Below, one piece after another: positions 26,472 through 36,333 of a DNA stretch of 41,249 nucleotides (the stretch's first letter is position 1; every line of letters begins with the position of its first letter). The notes beneath the pieces were generated by a model that saw only the letters and a list, made by a program, of their open reading frames with translations, had not been told where the DNA came from and did not search any database. This stretch comes from Anaerolineales bacterium (lineage in GTDB: Bacteria; Chloroflexota; Anaerolineae; Anaerolineales; RBG-16-64-43), in contig JAFGCU010000089.1 in assembly GCA_016932475.1 (NCBI GenBank), positions 1 to 41,249 of the forward strand. Reading direction: 5' to 3'. Position numbers and translations under genes: made by a program.

Positions 26472-26869
26472 TATAACACCCGGCGGAATAATTTCAGGCG
26501 CCTTCCATTTCCAAGAATTTTTCAAATCATTGCGCGAATTCACAGGAATCTAGTTTTTTTCCATCTGATAATCGGCATATCCAATCCGTTAAAATTCTCC
26601 GGTAGTTATCCGTCTCCCGCTCATAAGTGGATAAGGCATGTCTTTTTTGTCGTATTAACCGGATGCATTAGGCATGTGTTCCGACTCATTCATCGGACGC
26701 TTTCGTTGGACTATTGTTATCGGGGGATCGGTGCAGTATTTTTTGTTCCATGCAATAATTGATTGGAAATCCGCTTTCCAGCGGACCGAGTACCTGGCCC
26801 CGGGAGAATCCCCCCGTCAGCCGCTTCTGTTTTTCGGCCAATGGTGGAGGTTCCTATAAGAGAGAACCC
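26449..26869. other. AT-richer intergenic region upstream of the intact lipase-like gene
   Basis: About 420 bp with lower GC than its surroundings. Apart from the PaaX promoter at its left edge, I see only a near-repeat (ATAAGGCATGT and ATTAGGCATGT about 35 bp apart). No gene or RNA is supported. It may hold the promoter of the gene at 26870. Confidence 0.35.
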
Positions 26870-27703
26870 TTGAACTATATTGAAGGTTACTTTAAGGGCG
26901 TCCGAAACCTCCGCATGTATTATCAAGCATGGCTGCCCGCGGGAGCCCCGAAAGCCGTGCTGGTCGTCGCGCACGGTCTGGGTTCCCACAGCGGGCGCTA
27001 CGGAAATATCGTCCATTACCTCGTGCCGCGCGGGATCGCGGTATATGGATTTGACCAAATCGGGCATGGCAAATCCGAAGGCGCGCGCGGGATGGTCGAG
27101 CGCTTCGGGGATTTCACCGAAACGCTCACGATCTATACCGGCATGGTGAAGGGCTGGCAGGCGGGGAAGCCGTGCTTCCTGTTCGGGCACAGCGCGGGCG
27201 GGCTGATCGCGGTATGCCAACTGCTGGAGCATCAGGCGGATTTCCGGGGCGCGGTCATCTCCGCCCCGGCACTCACCATCCCGGAAGGCGTCACGCCGGC
27301 GGTACTGATCGCGGGCCGGCTGCTTTCCATCTTCGCGCCGCGGGCGGGGCTGCTAAAACTCGACCCCGCCCTGCTTTCGCATGATCCGGCGGTGATCAGC
27401 GCCTACCGCCGCGACCCTTTGGTTTTCCACGGCCGGACTCCCGCGCGGTTGACCGCGGAGCTGGTTAACGCAATGCGGCGCGCCGCCGCGGAAATGCACA
27501 CCATCACCCTGCCCTTTCTGACCTTTGTGGGCGGGGAGGAAAAAATCGTCCATCCCGCCGGCGCGCGGATGCTGTATGAAACAGCGGGATCCGCAGACAA
27601 GACGATCGAGGTATACGACGGGCTGTACCACGAGACGTTCAACGAGCCGGAGCGCGAGCGCGTCCTGGAAGACATGGAGCGCTGGCTTGAAGCGCACATG
27701 TAG
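26870..27703 (+). CDS. Alpha/beta hydrolase, monoacylglycerol lipase-like
   Basis: 277 aa from a TTG at 26870 (LNYIEGYFKGVRNLRMYYQ). This start is chosen because it gives exactly the length and N-terminus of the paralog at 23074; an upstream ATG at 26759 would add unrelated residues. AGAGAG lies a few bases before. Features are VVAHGLGSHSGRYGN (oxyanion region), the nucleophile in FGHSAGGLIAV and the His in YDGLYHETFNEPE. At the position of the catalytic Asp of monoacylglycerol lipases (GGAD in the paralog) this copy has Glu (GGEE), which may alter activity. It probably releases fatty acid and glycerol from monoglycerides, consistent with the glycerol genes nearby. Confidence 0.85.
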   Translation: MNYIEGYFKGVRNLRMYYQAWLPAGAPKAVLVVAHGLGSHSGRYGNIVHYLVPRGIAVYGFDQIGHGKSEGARGMVERFGDFTETLTIYTGMVKGWQAGKPCFLFGHSAGGLIAVCQLLEHQADFRGAVISAPALTIPEGVTPAVLIAGRLLSIFAPRAGLLKLDPALLSHDPAVISAYRRDPLVFHGRTPARLTAELVNAMRRAAAEMHTITLPFLTFVGGEEKIVHPAGARMLYETAGSADKTIEVYDGLYHETFNEPERERVLEDMERWLEAHM

Positions 27704-27773
27704 ATAAAAAAAAGGTCCGGTGCACGCCTCGCCCCGGGCCATTCGCCCCCGGCACCACTCCTCTTCCCCCGGT

Positions 27774-28640
27774 CTATGGGATTTTTTCCCTGACCGAACG
27801 GAGAGTTTTCCAGCACAGCATCAGCATCACGGCCGCCAACACAATAAATACACCCGTCTCCACCGGGCTGCTTTCCACGCCGCACCGCCATGCGTTGACG
27901 ATCATGGCCAGCAGCGCGAGCCCAAGGCTGGCGCCTTTGATCAGCAGCGCGATGGACAGCAAGTACCCGAATGGGGTGCGTTTCCAAAGCAGGATTCCGC
28001 CGACCACCCCCAGCGGCGCCACGACGCCCAGATCCAGCACCTGGATGAACAACGTGGTGTAGCTGAGCAAACCGAACGGCGGCTTTCCGGAAAACAGCTC
28101 CGGCACGATCCGCCCCGACCAGGCGATAAAAAGGAAAGCGGCCGTGCCGAAACAAAGGGCGATAATCCCCCTCCGTGGAAACCCTTTTGCGCAACGGGCG
28201 GGGAGCGCGGGCCGGTCGATTTGGGCCGCCGCGAGCGCCACCGCAAAGATGGACAGCCCGAACAGCGCGACGTACACCAGGAACAGCGGGTTGAACCACA
28301 CGCCGAACGCGGTCGCGGTGTAAGTATAGAGGAAATACCCGAGCACCCCCGTCAGCAACAAGCGGCCGCGCAGGGAGCCGCGGTTGGCCAGCAGGAGCCC
28401 CGCGGCCAGAAGGGGCACGGCGATAAACAGCGTGACCGCATCCTGGGCCTGGGCCTGGACGACGCCCTCGAACGGATCGTAGAAGTACAGGCCGGATCCG
28501 TTGATTTTCACCCGTTCGCCCATCACCGATACGAATTCGAACGGCTCGCCCGCCCCGCCCCAGAACAAACCGGCCCCGGCGGCGAGGATGGAAAGGATGA
28601 GGATTACGATTGTAAGGATATTCAGAATACGCTGTGACAT
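27774..28640 (-). CDS. Multi-pass membrane protein of unknown function
   Basis: 288 aa from the ATG at 28640, with AGGA about 9 nt upstream. There are about seven to eight membrane helices. The first (residues 5-25) is followed by an extracytoplasmic loop of about 50 residues (GEPFEFVSVMGERVKINGSGLYFYDPFEG), then closely spaced helices. No family is named with confidence. It lies downstream of the flavodoxin-like gene, separated by a perfect 13-bp inverted repeat, and is convergent with the lipase-like gene. Confidence 0.75.
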   Translation of the reverse strand: MSQRILNILTIVILILSILAAGAGLFWGGAGEPFEFVSVMGERVKINGSGLYFYDPFEGVVQAQAQDAVTLFIAVPLLAAGLLLANRGSLRGRLLLTGVLGYFLYTYTATAFGVWFNPLFLVYVALFGLSIFAVALAAAQIDRPALPARCAKGFPRRGIIALCFGTAAFLFIAWSGRIVPELFSGKPPFGLLSYTTLFIQVLDLGVVAPLGVVGGILLWKRTPFGYLLSIALLIKGASLGLALLAMIVNAWRCGVESSPVETGVFIVLAAVMLMLCWKTLRSVREKIP

Positions 28641-28667
28641 AGCTAAGATTCCTTTCCCATCCTCTCC

Positions 28668-28696
28668 GTAGGGGCGACCCATTGGGTCGCCCCTAC
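28668..28696. repeat. Perfect 13-bp inverted repeat, REP-like
   Basis: GTAGGGGCGACCC (28668-28680), an ATT loop and GGGTCGCCCCTAC (28684-28696). It sits between the stop of the flavodoxin-like gene and the start of the next gene. There is no T-tract. Part of it (GCCCCTAC) recurs at 5531-5535 beside another palindrome. It is likely a dispersed repeat that may also act as a transcript 3' end. Confidence 0.6.
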
Positions 28697-28707
28697 AGGG
28701 GATGGCA

Positions 28708-29346
28708 CTAGATCGTCAATTCCCCGGCCCAACCCCGGATTTTCGTCCAATCCCGCAAATCCCCCTCGGCGGAACCGACAATTCGGCCGATGGTCTTTTC
28801 GAAAAAAGAGAGTTTGTCCGGATCGACTTTGCCGGCGAAGAACGCCGTGGACATCGGCGTTATTTCCTTTAATACCGGCGCGATGTAGGCCTGCCGGCCG
28901 GCGCGGTCTTCTTCACTCTCTCCCAGCGCCATGATATGCGCCGTGAAAACCGCCACCGGGATGCTCCGCAGGGGTTCATGGAACCGCGCCGCGAATCCGA
29001 CCGCCGGCGAAAGCCACCCGCCGAAGCGGACCGCGCTGCCGAGCACAACGGCCGAATATCCGGCCAGATCCTTGACGTTTTCCGCAAGCGCCACGTCCGC
29101 CAACCGCCCGCGGGCGGCGAGTTCCTCCGCAACGGCCTTCGCGATCTCGCCGGTTGATCCGCATTTGGAGGCATATGCCACCAATACTTTTCCGTTCATC
29201 GTCTCATCTCCTGATATCGATGTTTCGAGTTTTTCCACAGCAGGCGGTGTTGCCGCCAGATACGTCGCTCCCCCGCACGCCAGGCACGTTCCCCCGACGG
29301 CCGCGGCGGAGCAACCAAGGAATTTGCGTCCGCTGATTTTTCCCAC
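28708..29346 (-). CDS. Flavodoxin-domain protein with N-terminal export signal
   Basis: 212 aa from a GTG at 29346, which has GGGAGA 6 nt upstream. The N-terminus (GKISGRKFLGCSAAAVGG, then TCLACGG) resembles a degenerate Tat signal with a possible lipobox. From residue 50 a flavodoxin fold follows (MNGKVLVAYASKCGSTGEIA is the FMN phosphate loop; YSAVVLGSAVRFGGWL the second loop), ending with DLRDWTKIRGWA. The closest known function is the flavodoxin-like protoporphyrinogen oxidase HemG group, but the substrate is unknown. A second in-frame ATG at 29199 has its own AGGAG 8 nt upstream and would give a 163-aa cytoplasmic form. A TetR-type operator (29365-29377) lies just upstream, after the tetR gene. 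Confidence 0.8.
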   Translation of the reverse strand: MGKISGRKFLGCSAAAVGGTCLACGGATYLAATPPAVEKLETSISGDETMNGKVLVAYASKCGSTGEIAKAVAEELAARGRLADVALAENVKDLAGYSAVVLGSAVRFGGWLSPAVGFAARFHEPLRSIPVAVFTAHIMALGESEEDRAGRQAYIAPVLKEITPMSTAFFAGKVDPDKLSFFEKTIGRIVGSAEGDLRDWTKIRGWAGELTI

Positions 29347-29364
29347 CGGTTTTCTCCCTGTAAT

Positions 29365-29377
29365 TAAACGGTGTTTA
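29365..29377. promoter_or_regulatory. TetR operator 2, upstream of the flavodoxin-like gene
   Basis: TAAACGGTGTTTA (5-3-5 palindrome), followed by CTTA. The 14 bases AAACGGTGTTTACT and flanking TA are shared with operator 1 at 30015-30031. It lies 19 bp before the GTG start at 29346, in a position to block transcription. Confidence 0.65.
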
Positions 29378-29399
29378 CTTAGATTTAAAAAAAGAATTA

Positions 29400-30005
29400 T
29401 TATTTCCGGACCGTATTGTCGATCATCGTCACCAGAAGGTTGTCGAAAAAACGGTCGAATTCCTTCCCGTACGCATTCATGATCGTCAGCCGCAACATCG
29501 CCGCGCCGTGGACGGTGATCCACATCTGGAAGGCCAGCATCGCCGCGTCGAACCCCGCGGGCAGCTGGATTTCGCCGCTCTGCACGCCCCGCTCCACCAT
29601 CGCGATCACCGGCGCGAAATGCGGATCTTTGCGGACATCCTCCGGCGCCCCATAGGGCAGGTCCGGCGTATTAAACATCAGCTGGTAATGATCCGGATAG
29701 GCCGCCGCAAAGCGCAGGTACTGCCGGGCGCTTTCCACAAGCAGATCACGGGTGCTGAGCCCGGGCGGCATCTCGGAGTCCATCGCACTGGAGACCGCCC
29801 AGCTTTCCTCGCGGATCGCCTGCAGGATCTCTTCCTTGTTGTCAAAATGCTTGTAAATCGCGCCGGGTGTGTAGCGCAGTTCCTTCGCCAGTTTGCGCAT
29901 CGAGAGCCCGGCCAGGCCTTTTGCAAGGAATAGCTTCCTGGCTTTCTCGAGGATCTTCTGGCGCGAGAGGTCCCGGCGCTGCGGGACGTGCTTTTTACCG
30001 GCCAT
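29400..30005 (-). CDS. TetR-family transcriptional repressor
   Basis: 201 aa. The N-terminal helix-turn-helix (about 14-60) reads RQKILEKARKLFLAKGLAG, then LSMRKLAKELRYTPGAIYKHF, followed by NKEEILQAI, which is typical TetR. The C-terminal domain (WHG-like: DHYQLMFNTPDLPYG, QMWITVHGAAML) is of the TetR_C_33 or similar type. The ATG is at 30005 with no Shine-Dalgarno; the promoter lies so close that the transcript is probably leaderless. Two copies of one palindrome, one in its own promoter and one before the flavodoxin-like gene, suggest autoregulation and control of that neighbour. Confidence 0.9.
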   Translation of the reverse strand: MAGKKHVPQRRDLSRQKILEKARKLFLAKGLAGLSMRKLAKELRYTPGAIYKHFDNKEEILQAIREESWAVSSAMDSEMPPGLSTRDLLVESARQYLRFAAAYPDHYQLMFNTPDLPYGAPEDVRKDPHFAPVIAMVERGVQSGEIQLPAGFDAAMLAFQMWITVHGAAMLRLTIMNAYGKEFDRFFDNLLVTMIDNTVRK

Positions 30006-30012
30006 CGCGCCA

Positions 30013-30041
30013 ATAGTAAACGGTGTTTACTTATCTGTCAA
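30013..30041 (-). promoter_or_regulatory. tetR promoter
   Basis: On the minus strand TTGACA (30036-30041, full consensus) and TACTAT (30013-30018) are separated by 17 bp. The expected start point is within a few bases of the ATG at 30005. The operator palindrome fills the spacer, the classic layout of an autorepressed promoter. Confidence 0.75.
30015..30031. promoter_or_regulatory. TetR operator 1 in the tetR promoter
   Basis: AGTAAACGGTGTTTACT is a perfect 7-3-7 palindrome lying between the -35 and -10 hexamers of tetR. Its core matches operator 2 at 29365-29377. Confidence 0.75.
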
Positions 30042-30111
30042 GGATGTATTTTTATACGTGGTTTTTTCATTTGTGGATTTTGTGCTTTTTGTTGCCAATC
30101 TAAGGGAATAA

Positions 30112-30184
30112 GCAGGTCGGGTTGACGCGCTGATGAAAAACCGGGCAATTGAACAATAAGCGGCGGTGCGTCAACCCACCCTGC
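30112..30184. repeat. 73-bp element with 17-bp imperfect terminal inverted repeats
   Basis: GCAGGTCGGGTTGACGC (30112-30128) and GCGTCAACCCACCCTGC (30168-30184) are inverted repeats with two mismatches, around 39 bp. It sits between tetR and zwf, close to the zwf stop. It could be a MITE-like element; no coding content and no obvious target duplication. Confidence 0.5.
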
Positions 30185-30196
30185 AAAGGCGGGCCG

Positions 30197-31666
30197 TCAG
30201 GAATGCGGCGGATTATCTTCCATCCCCCTCCGGCAAACACAGCGCCAGGCGCGCCCGTCGCGCGCCGGCAGTTCGTCGGCGGCGTCCGGCCCCCATCCGC
30301 CGCGCGGGTACCCCAGCAGCGGCGGCGCATCCGCGCGCTCCCAGCCGGCGATGACCGGATCGATCAGCCGCCAGCAAAGCTCGATGCTGTCGCTGCGGGT
30401 GAACAGCGAGGCGTCCCCGTTCAGCGCGTCGAGCAGCAGCCGTTCATAGGCGTCCGGCAGCGCGCCCGCGAACGAATCGCGGTAGTGAAAACTCATATCC
30501 ACCGCGCGGATGTCTCGGCTGCTGTCCGGCACTTTGGCGTCCAGGGTAAGATGAATCCCTTCGTCGGGTTGAATGCCGATCGAGAGGATGTTGGGGGAGC
30601 ACTCCCGGCAGCCTTCCATTTCGAAAACCTGGAACGGCGGCCGGCGGAACTCCACCACGATCTCAGACCGCTTTTGGGCCATCGCTTTGCCGGACCGCAG
30701 ATAAAACGGCACGCCCTTCCAGCGCGGATTGCCGATCCGGAGCTTCAGCGCGGCGTAGGTCGGCGTTTGCGAGCGGGGCGCCACGCCATCGGTGGCGCAG
30801 AATCCGTCGTACTGTCCGCGCACGGTATCCGCGATGCGGACCGGCCGGATGCGCCGGAACACGCGGCACTTTTCATCGCGGACCGCGTCCGCGGAAAACG
30901 ACGCGGGCGGCTCCATCGCCACAAGCGCCAGCAGCTGCAGCAGATGGTTCTGGAACATATCGCGCAGGACCCCGGACTTGTCGTAGTACGGCGCGCGCCG
31001 GCCCACGTCCACGGTTTCCGCGACGGTAATCTGGATGTTGTCCACGAACCGCCGGTTCCATACCGGCTCGAAGATCGTATTGGCGAAGCGAAAGAAGAGG
31101 ATGTTTTGGGCGGTTTCCTTGCCCAGGTAATGATCCATGCGGAAAATCTGGTGCTCGTGGAAATGCGCGTGGAGGATGCGGTTCAGTTTCCGCGCAGAAC
31201 GCAGGTCGCTGCCGAAGGGCTTTTCCACGACCAAACGCCGCCACGGCCCGCCCGCCGCCATCCCCGCCCGCCCCAGACCTTCCACAATCACCGGGAAGAA
31301 CTCGGGACCCGTCGCCAGGTAATACAGGCGGCCGGCCGGAGCGCTTTCTTTCCCCCGGAGAAAATCATTTAATTGCGAAAAGGATCCGGCGGAATCCAAT
31401 TCCCCCTTGACGTAAAAAATCCGCCGCTCAAAAGCGTCCCACAGGACCGGGTCGAACGCCCCGGCCAGGATCTCGGCCGACCGCTCCCGCAACCGGGTCC
31501 GGAATTCCGCGTCATGCCAGTCGCGGCGCCCGAACCCCGCCACCGTGGGGCACTCCGGCAGCCGGCCTTTTGCGAAATTGGAATACAGCGCGGGGATGAG
31601 CTTGCTCCCGGCCAGGTCGCCGGTCGCGCCGAAGATCACCAGGGTTACGGGGACGCATTTTTCCAT
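30197..31666 (-). CDS. zwf: Glucose-6-phosphate 1-dehydrogenase
   Basis: 489 aa from the ATG at 31666 ([20 protein letters not shown]), the usual length. Upstream in-frame codons give Arg/Pro-rich sequence unlike the family. It has the NADP-binding motif [33 protein letters not shown] and the active-site motif [10 protein letters not shown] with the catalytic His, then the dimer domain ([26 protein letters not shown]). It oxidises glucose-6-phosphate to 6-phosphogluconolactone with NADP+, the entry to the oxidative pentose phosphate pathway. No gnd or pgl is adjacent. The gene has no clear Shine-Dalgarno; it is divergent from glnN. Confidence 0.95.
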   Translation of the reverse strand: MEKCVPVTLVIFGATGDLAGSKLIPALYSNFAKGRLPECPTVAGFGRRDWHDAEFRTRLRERSAEILAGAFDPVLWDAFERRIFYVKGELDSAGSFSQLNDFLRGKESAPAGRLYYLATGPEFFPVIVEGLGRAGMAAGGPWRRLVVEKPFGSDLRSARKLNRILHAHFHEHQIFRMDHYLGKETAQNILFFRFANTIFEPVWNRRFVDNIQITVAETVDVGRRAPYYDKSGVLRDMFQNHLLQLLALVAMEPPASFSADAVRDEKCRVFRRIRPVRIADTVRGQYDGFCATDGVAPRSQTPTYAALKLRIGNPRWKGVPFYLRSGKAMAQKRSEIVVEFRRPPFQVFEMEGCRECSPNILSIGIQPDEGIHLTLDAKVPDSSRDIRAVDMSFHYRDSFAGALPDAYERLLLDALNGDASLFTRSDSIELCWRLIDPVIAGWERADAPPLLGYPRGGWGPDAADELPARDGRAWRCVCRRGMEDNPPHS

Positions 31667-31996
31667 CCCGGGAATGATACCCGATTCCGCGATCCCCATC
31701 CGCTTCGGCTTCTCCCCCGGCCGCAGCCCCCCGCTCCCGGGATGGGATCCGGAGCGGCTGTTCCGCCGGCAGCGGGGAGCCGGCGGGCGAACGGAAGCTC
31801 CGCGCGGGTCCCCGGGAATTTGTGAACGCCCGGCCGGGATGCGCAACCGGGCGGAAAGAACGGTCTTTCGCGCGGATTAACACACCCAAACTCACCATAT
31901 CCGTTAATCACCCGTTCCGGGGATGAAGCCCTCGCGGCCCTGGCGGATAATCCAACTATCAGCCCGATCCCACAATAAAACATTATGGAGGCCAGG

Positions 31997-34090
<2,094 letters not shown>

Positions 34091-34130
34091 TCGGATCCGA
34101 CCGGGCGATTGTTAACCGGTCGCGCGGACA

Positions 34131-34171
34131 CGAAGGGACAAGGCGGGGATGCCTTGTCCCTTCGGTTTTTT
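34131..34171 (+). terminator. Intrinsic terminator of glnN
   Basis: CGAAGGGACAAGGC (34131-34144) and GCCTTGTCCCTTCG (34151-34164) form a perfect 14-bp stem with a GGGGAT loop, followed by six T (34166-34171). It lies 40 nt after the glnN stop. Confidence 0.92.
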
Positions 34172-34285
34172 AATATCACGCTACGCGTAATGGACATGGC
34201 GTAAACCGGCGAGAAAACCGCAATCAATTAATAACCTTGCCAGTCTTCTGCCTAAGAAAATATTATTGTAAAATATTCCCGTAAG

Positions 34286-34321
34286 AGCCGAATGCCAGCC
34301 CCCCTCTGGTATTCGGCTTTT
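34286..34321. terminator. Hairpin terminator, possibly bidirectional
   Basis: AGCCGAATGCCAG (34286-34298) pairs with CTGGTATTCGGCT (34306-34318) over 13 bp (one G-T pair), followed by TTT on the plus strand. On the minus strand it lies about 170 nt past the last island gene, but lacks a long T-tract there, so termination of the island is only possible. Confidence 0.55.
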
Positions 34322-34487
34322 ACATTTAATTGACTGAATGTATCCGCTCAGGCCGGAAAAATAGTACACGGATTTCATGGACAAATGACCGAAACACCGG
34401 CCCCTTCGTCTTTTTCGGTGTTTTCAGCTCTTTTCGGCGGTTCCGTGAACGGAAAGTAATAATGACCTGGGCAGAGAGGACTCATTA

Positions 34488-35309
34488 TTATATTAACGGG
34501 ATTTGTGTCTCGAAGGGGATCGGGAATACCCCCACGATAACCCAGGGATTTGGGGCACGGAAATGAAATTCCTGGGTCGTCCCAAGAAATAAATGCAGAT
34601 CGGAGTCAAGAAAAGTATCGAAATATTTCTTTTTCACCTTGGAGAGAGCCGTCCGCTCATCACTGCCGGATGATCGCAAACAATTCCAATAAAGCGCTCC
34701 AATTTCCCAATCCAGGATTTCCAATTCTGAAATCCGCCCGGCGGCATCTTCGATTTTATAGGAAAAACTGTACGGCAGTTTTGGGATAAGGCTAAACGTG
34801 GAACGCCAGGCATCATCCGCGAAGAGGTCCAATTGCTTTGTCTTTTCTCGCATCTGGCGGACTTTGTCGGAATCCCACTCCCGGTATTCTTTCTCGCATT
34901 TGAAACCGAAAATACGGGTGGGTTTAAACACAGCCAAAGACAAATCATTGGCTTTTGCGCGTTCAATTAGCTCATCCATCCGGTCGTAAACTCGGGCCGT
35001 ATTAAGAAGAATTCGACGGCGCTCACTCCAATTATCCGATGTGCCTATTCTACCGATCGGGCAGAGTTCTTTGACATCGAACGGACGGAAGGATTCCGGC
35101 CTTGGATCTGAATCGTTACGGAGCAACCGGCACTCTATCCAATCGTATTTTCGATATTGATCTTTTTCGTCGAGCCGCCGAAACGGGACCGGGTATAACC
35201 GCACCCATGAGCCATCCTCCCGGACTCCGGCGGTGCAAACGGTCTCACCATACTTGCGCGATAGTGTTGGATAGGTTTTAACCGTAATTAATACACGCTG
35301 CTTTTCCAT
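34488..35309 (-). CDS. Conserved unknown protein, partner of DUF488 fusion in the defence island
   Basis: 273 aa from the ATG at 35309 (MEKQRVLITVKTYPTLS), with GAGGGGG 5 nt upstream. The N-terminal part (KYGETVCTAGVREDGSWVRL, YPVPFRRLDEKDQYRKYDWI) has a compact beta-rich look with invariant-looking WVRLYP, KYDWIE and DPRPESFRP. The C-terminal part has Tyr/Trp-rich segments (CEKEYREW, EIGALYWNC, LGTTQEFHFRAPNPWVIVGVF). I recognise this type as a recurrent neighbour of DUF488 genes but know no assigned function. There is no signal peptide or membrane segment. It starts 7 nt after the DUF488 stop, so the two are surely co-expressed. It is the last gene of the island. Confidence 0.8.
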   Translation of the reverse strand: MEKQRVLITVKTYPTLSRKYGETVCTAGVREDGSWVRLYPVPFRRLDEKDQYRKYDWIECRLLRNDSDPRPESFRPFDVKELCPIGRIGTSDNWSERRRILLNTARVYDRMDELIERAKANDLSLAVFKPTRIFGFKCEKEYREWDSDKVRQMREKTKQLDLFADDAWRSTFSLIPKLPYSFSYKIEDAAGRISELEILDWEIGALYWNCLRSSGSDERTALSKVKKKYFDTFLDSDLHLFLGTTQEFHFRAPNPWVIVGVFPIPFETQIPLI

Positions 35310-35316
35310 GTCCCCC

Positions 35317-36231
35317 TCATAAGTGCGTTGCGGCAAATTCCTTCCCGAATTCCCTAAAAAGCTCTTCCGAGATGCAATGACGGTGGCACTGTTGCGGGTT
35401 ATGCTCGTAGCAGGTTAGCGCAATATTGCCGCCCGCGCGTGACCATTCCCGAATTTGAGATAAGAAGGCCCTTTGGAGAGGAAGGGTTTCCCGTCGATAA
35501 GCATCGAATAGAGCGTCATAATCTGCCTGAGTATTCAACGCCCGCCGTTTTTCCGACGCAATCCCGAGTTCCGGGATATGCCGATAGGCAATGCCCACCC
35601 CGTCGCATGCGGACGAAAGCGTGCGCTTGGAAAAGCCGTATTTTCGGCTGATCGGGTTGCGTCTGACATCGCACAGCAAGGCAATATCGGCGCGAAGCAG
35701 CTGATTCAAATAACTCTCCAGCGAATGCCCCTCATATCCGATGGTGAATAATCCATCGATTGCGGTTTTCTTTTTTGCTTTTTTAATCCTTTGGAGAGCT
35801 TCGTCGTCACTGCCCAAAACCCGACCGGCAATTACACTGCGCGTTGCATAATACGGGTATCGGCGGTATGTGTCGGCCACCAATGCCTCTCCGCGCAACG
35901 ACCCATATCGGAGCGCGTATTCGGAAAAACGAGACGTTGTAGAACCGATTCGATTGACGGCGCGCCTTCCATTGTCTGTCAATCGCCAGCGGTTTTCGTC
36001 GTTCGCCAAAAGGCCGCGTTCGATGAGTTTCCGCCGATCCGCATAGGAGGTAAAGGAAAAAGCCCCGAATTTGTAGGGGATGAACTCATAGATCGGCCCG
36101 GCGTCCGTTTCCTGGCAATATAGAAAGAGATACTTCTGGAAATCCAGGTTTTTAACGTCGCCGCCCAGGGCTTGAAGAAGCCCCAATAATTGCTTTTGGC
36201 GATCATATAAAAATGGCGTGGGTTTATTCAT
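35317..36231 (-). CDS. DUF488 protein with an N-terminal SocA/Panacea-like domain
   Basis: 304 aa. Residues 10-90 (KNLDFQKYLFLYCQE, YEFIPYKFGAFSFTSYADRR, LIERGLL, WRLTDNGR) resemble the SocA-like/Panacea (DUF4065-type) fold with a winged-helix-like end. Residues 161-291 are DUF488: FTIGYEGHSLESYLNQLL, LLCDVRRNPISRKYGFSK (185-202) and LTCYEHNPQQCHRHCIS (272-288) with the conserved CHR. DUF488 members are of uncertain biochemistry but keep this Arg/Cys/His set, which suggests an enzyme or nucleic acid-binding site. It lies between DarG (102 nt upstream) and the unknown partner (7 nt downstream). The N-terminal fold assignment is by eye and needs structural comparison. Confidence 0.8.
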   Translation of the reverse strand: MNKPTPFLYDRQKQLLGLLQALGGDVKNLDFQKYLFLYCQETDAGPIYEFIPYKFGAFSFTSYADRRKLIERGLLANDENRWRLTDNGRRAVNRIGSTTSRFSEYALRYGSLRGEALVADTYRRYPYYATRSVIAGRVLGSDDEALQRIKKAKKKTAIDGLFTIGYEGHSLESYLNQLLRADIALLCDVRRNPISRKYGFSKRTLSSACDGVGIAYRHIPELGIASEKRRALNTQADYDALFDAYRRETLPLQRAFLSQIREWSRAGGNIALTCYEHNPQQCHRHCISEELFREFGKEFAATHL

Positions 36232-36333
36232 GGTCTTTCGGATCTTGATGGATTATGCAGTTAATGGCGCTGGGATGCAATAGCCGCAGCCTGCCCGCCC
36301 TTGCCGATCTCGATCGTTTCGGTCCCCATAAAC

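Larger units (their letters stand above)
34091..34487. other. Intergenic region with two terminators between glnN and the defence island
   Basis: About 400 bp. It holds the glnN terminator (34131-34171) and a second hairpin (34286-34321), and GC falls sharply after 34170. Short open frames here match nothing I recognise. The AT-rich stretch marks the left border of the minus-strand island 34488-40903. Confidence 0.5.

Noticed and set aside
34181-34384. 67-codon minus-strand frame between the terminators
   Set aside because: Crosses a terminator hairpin and has no Shine-Dalgarno or recognisable domain.
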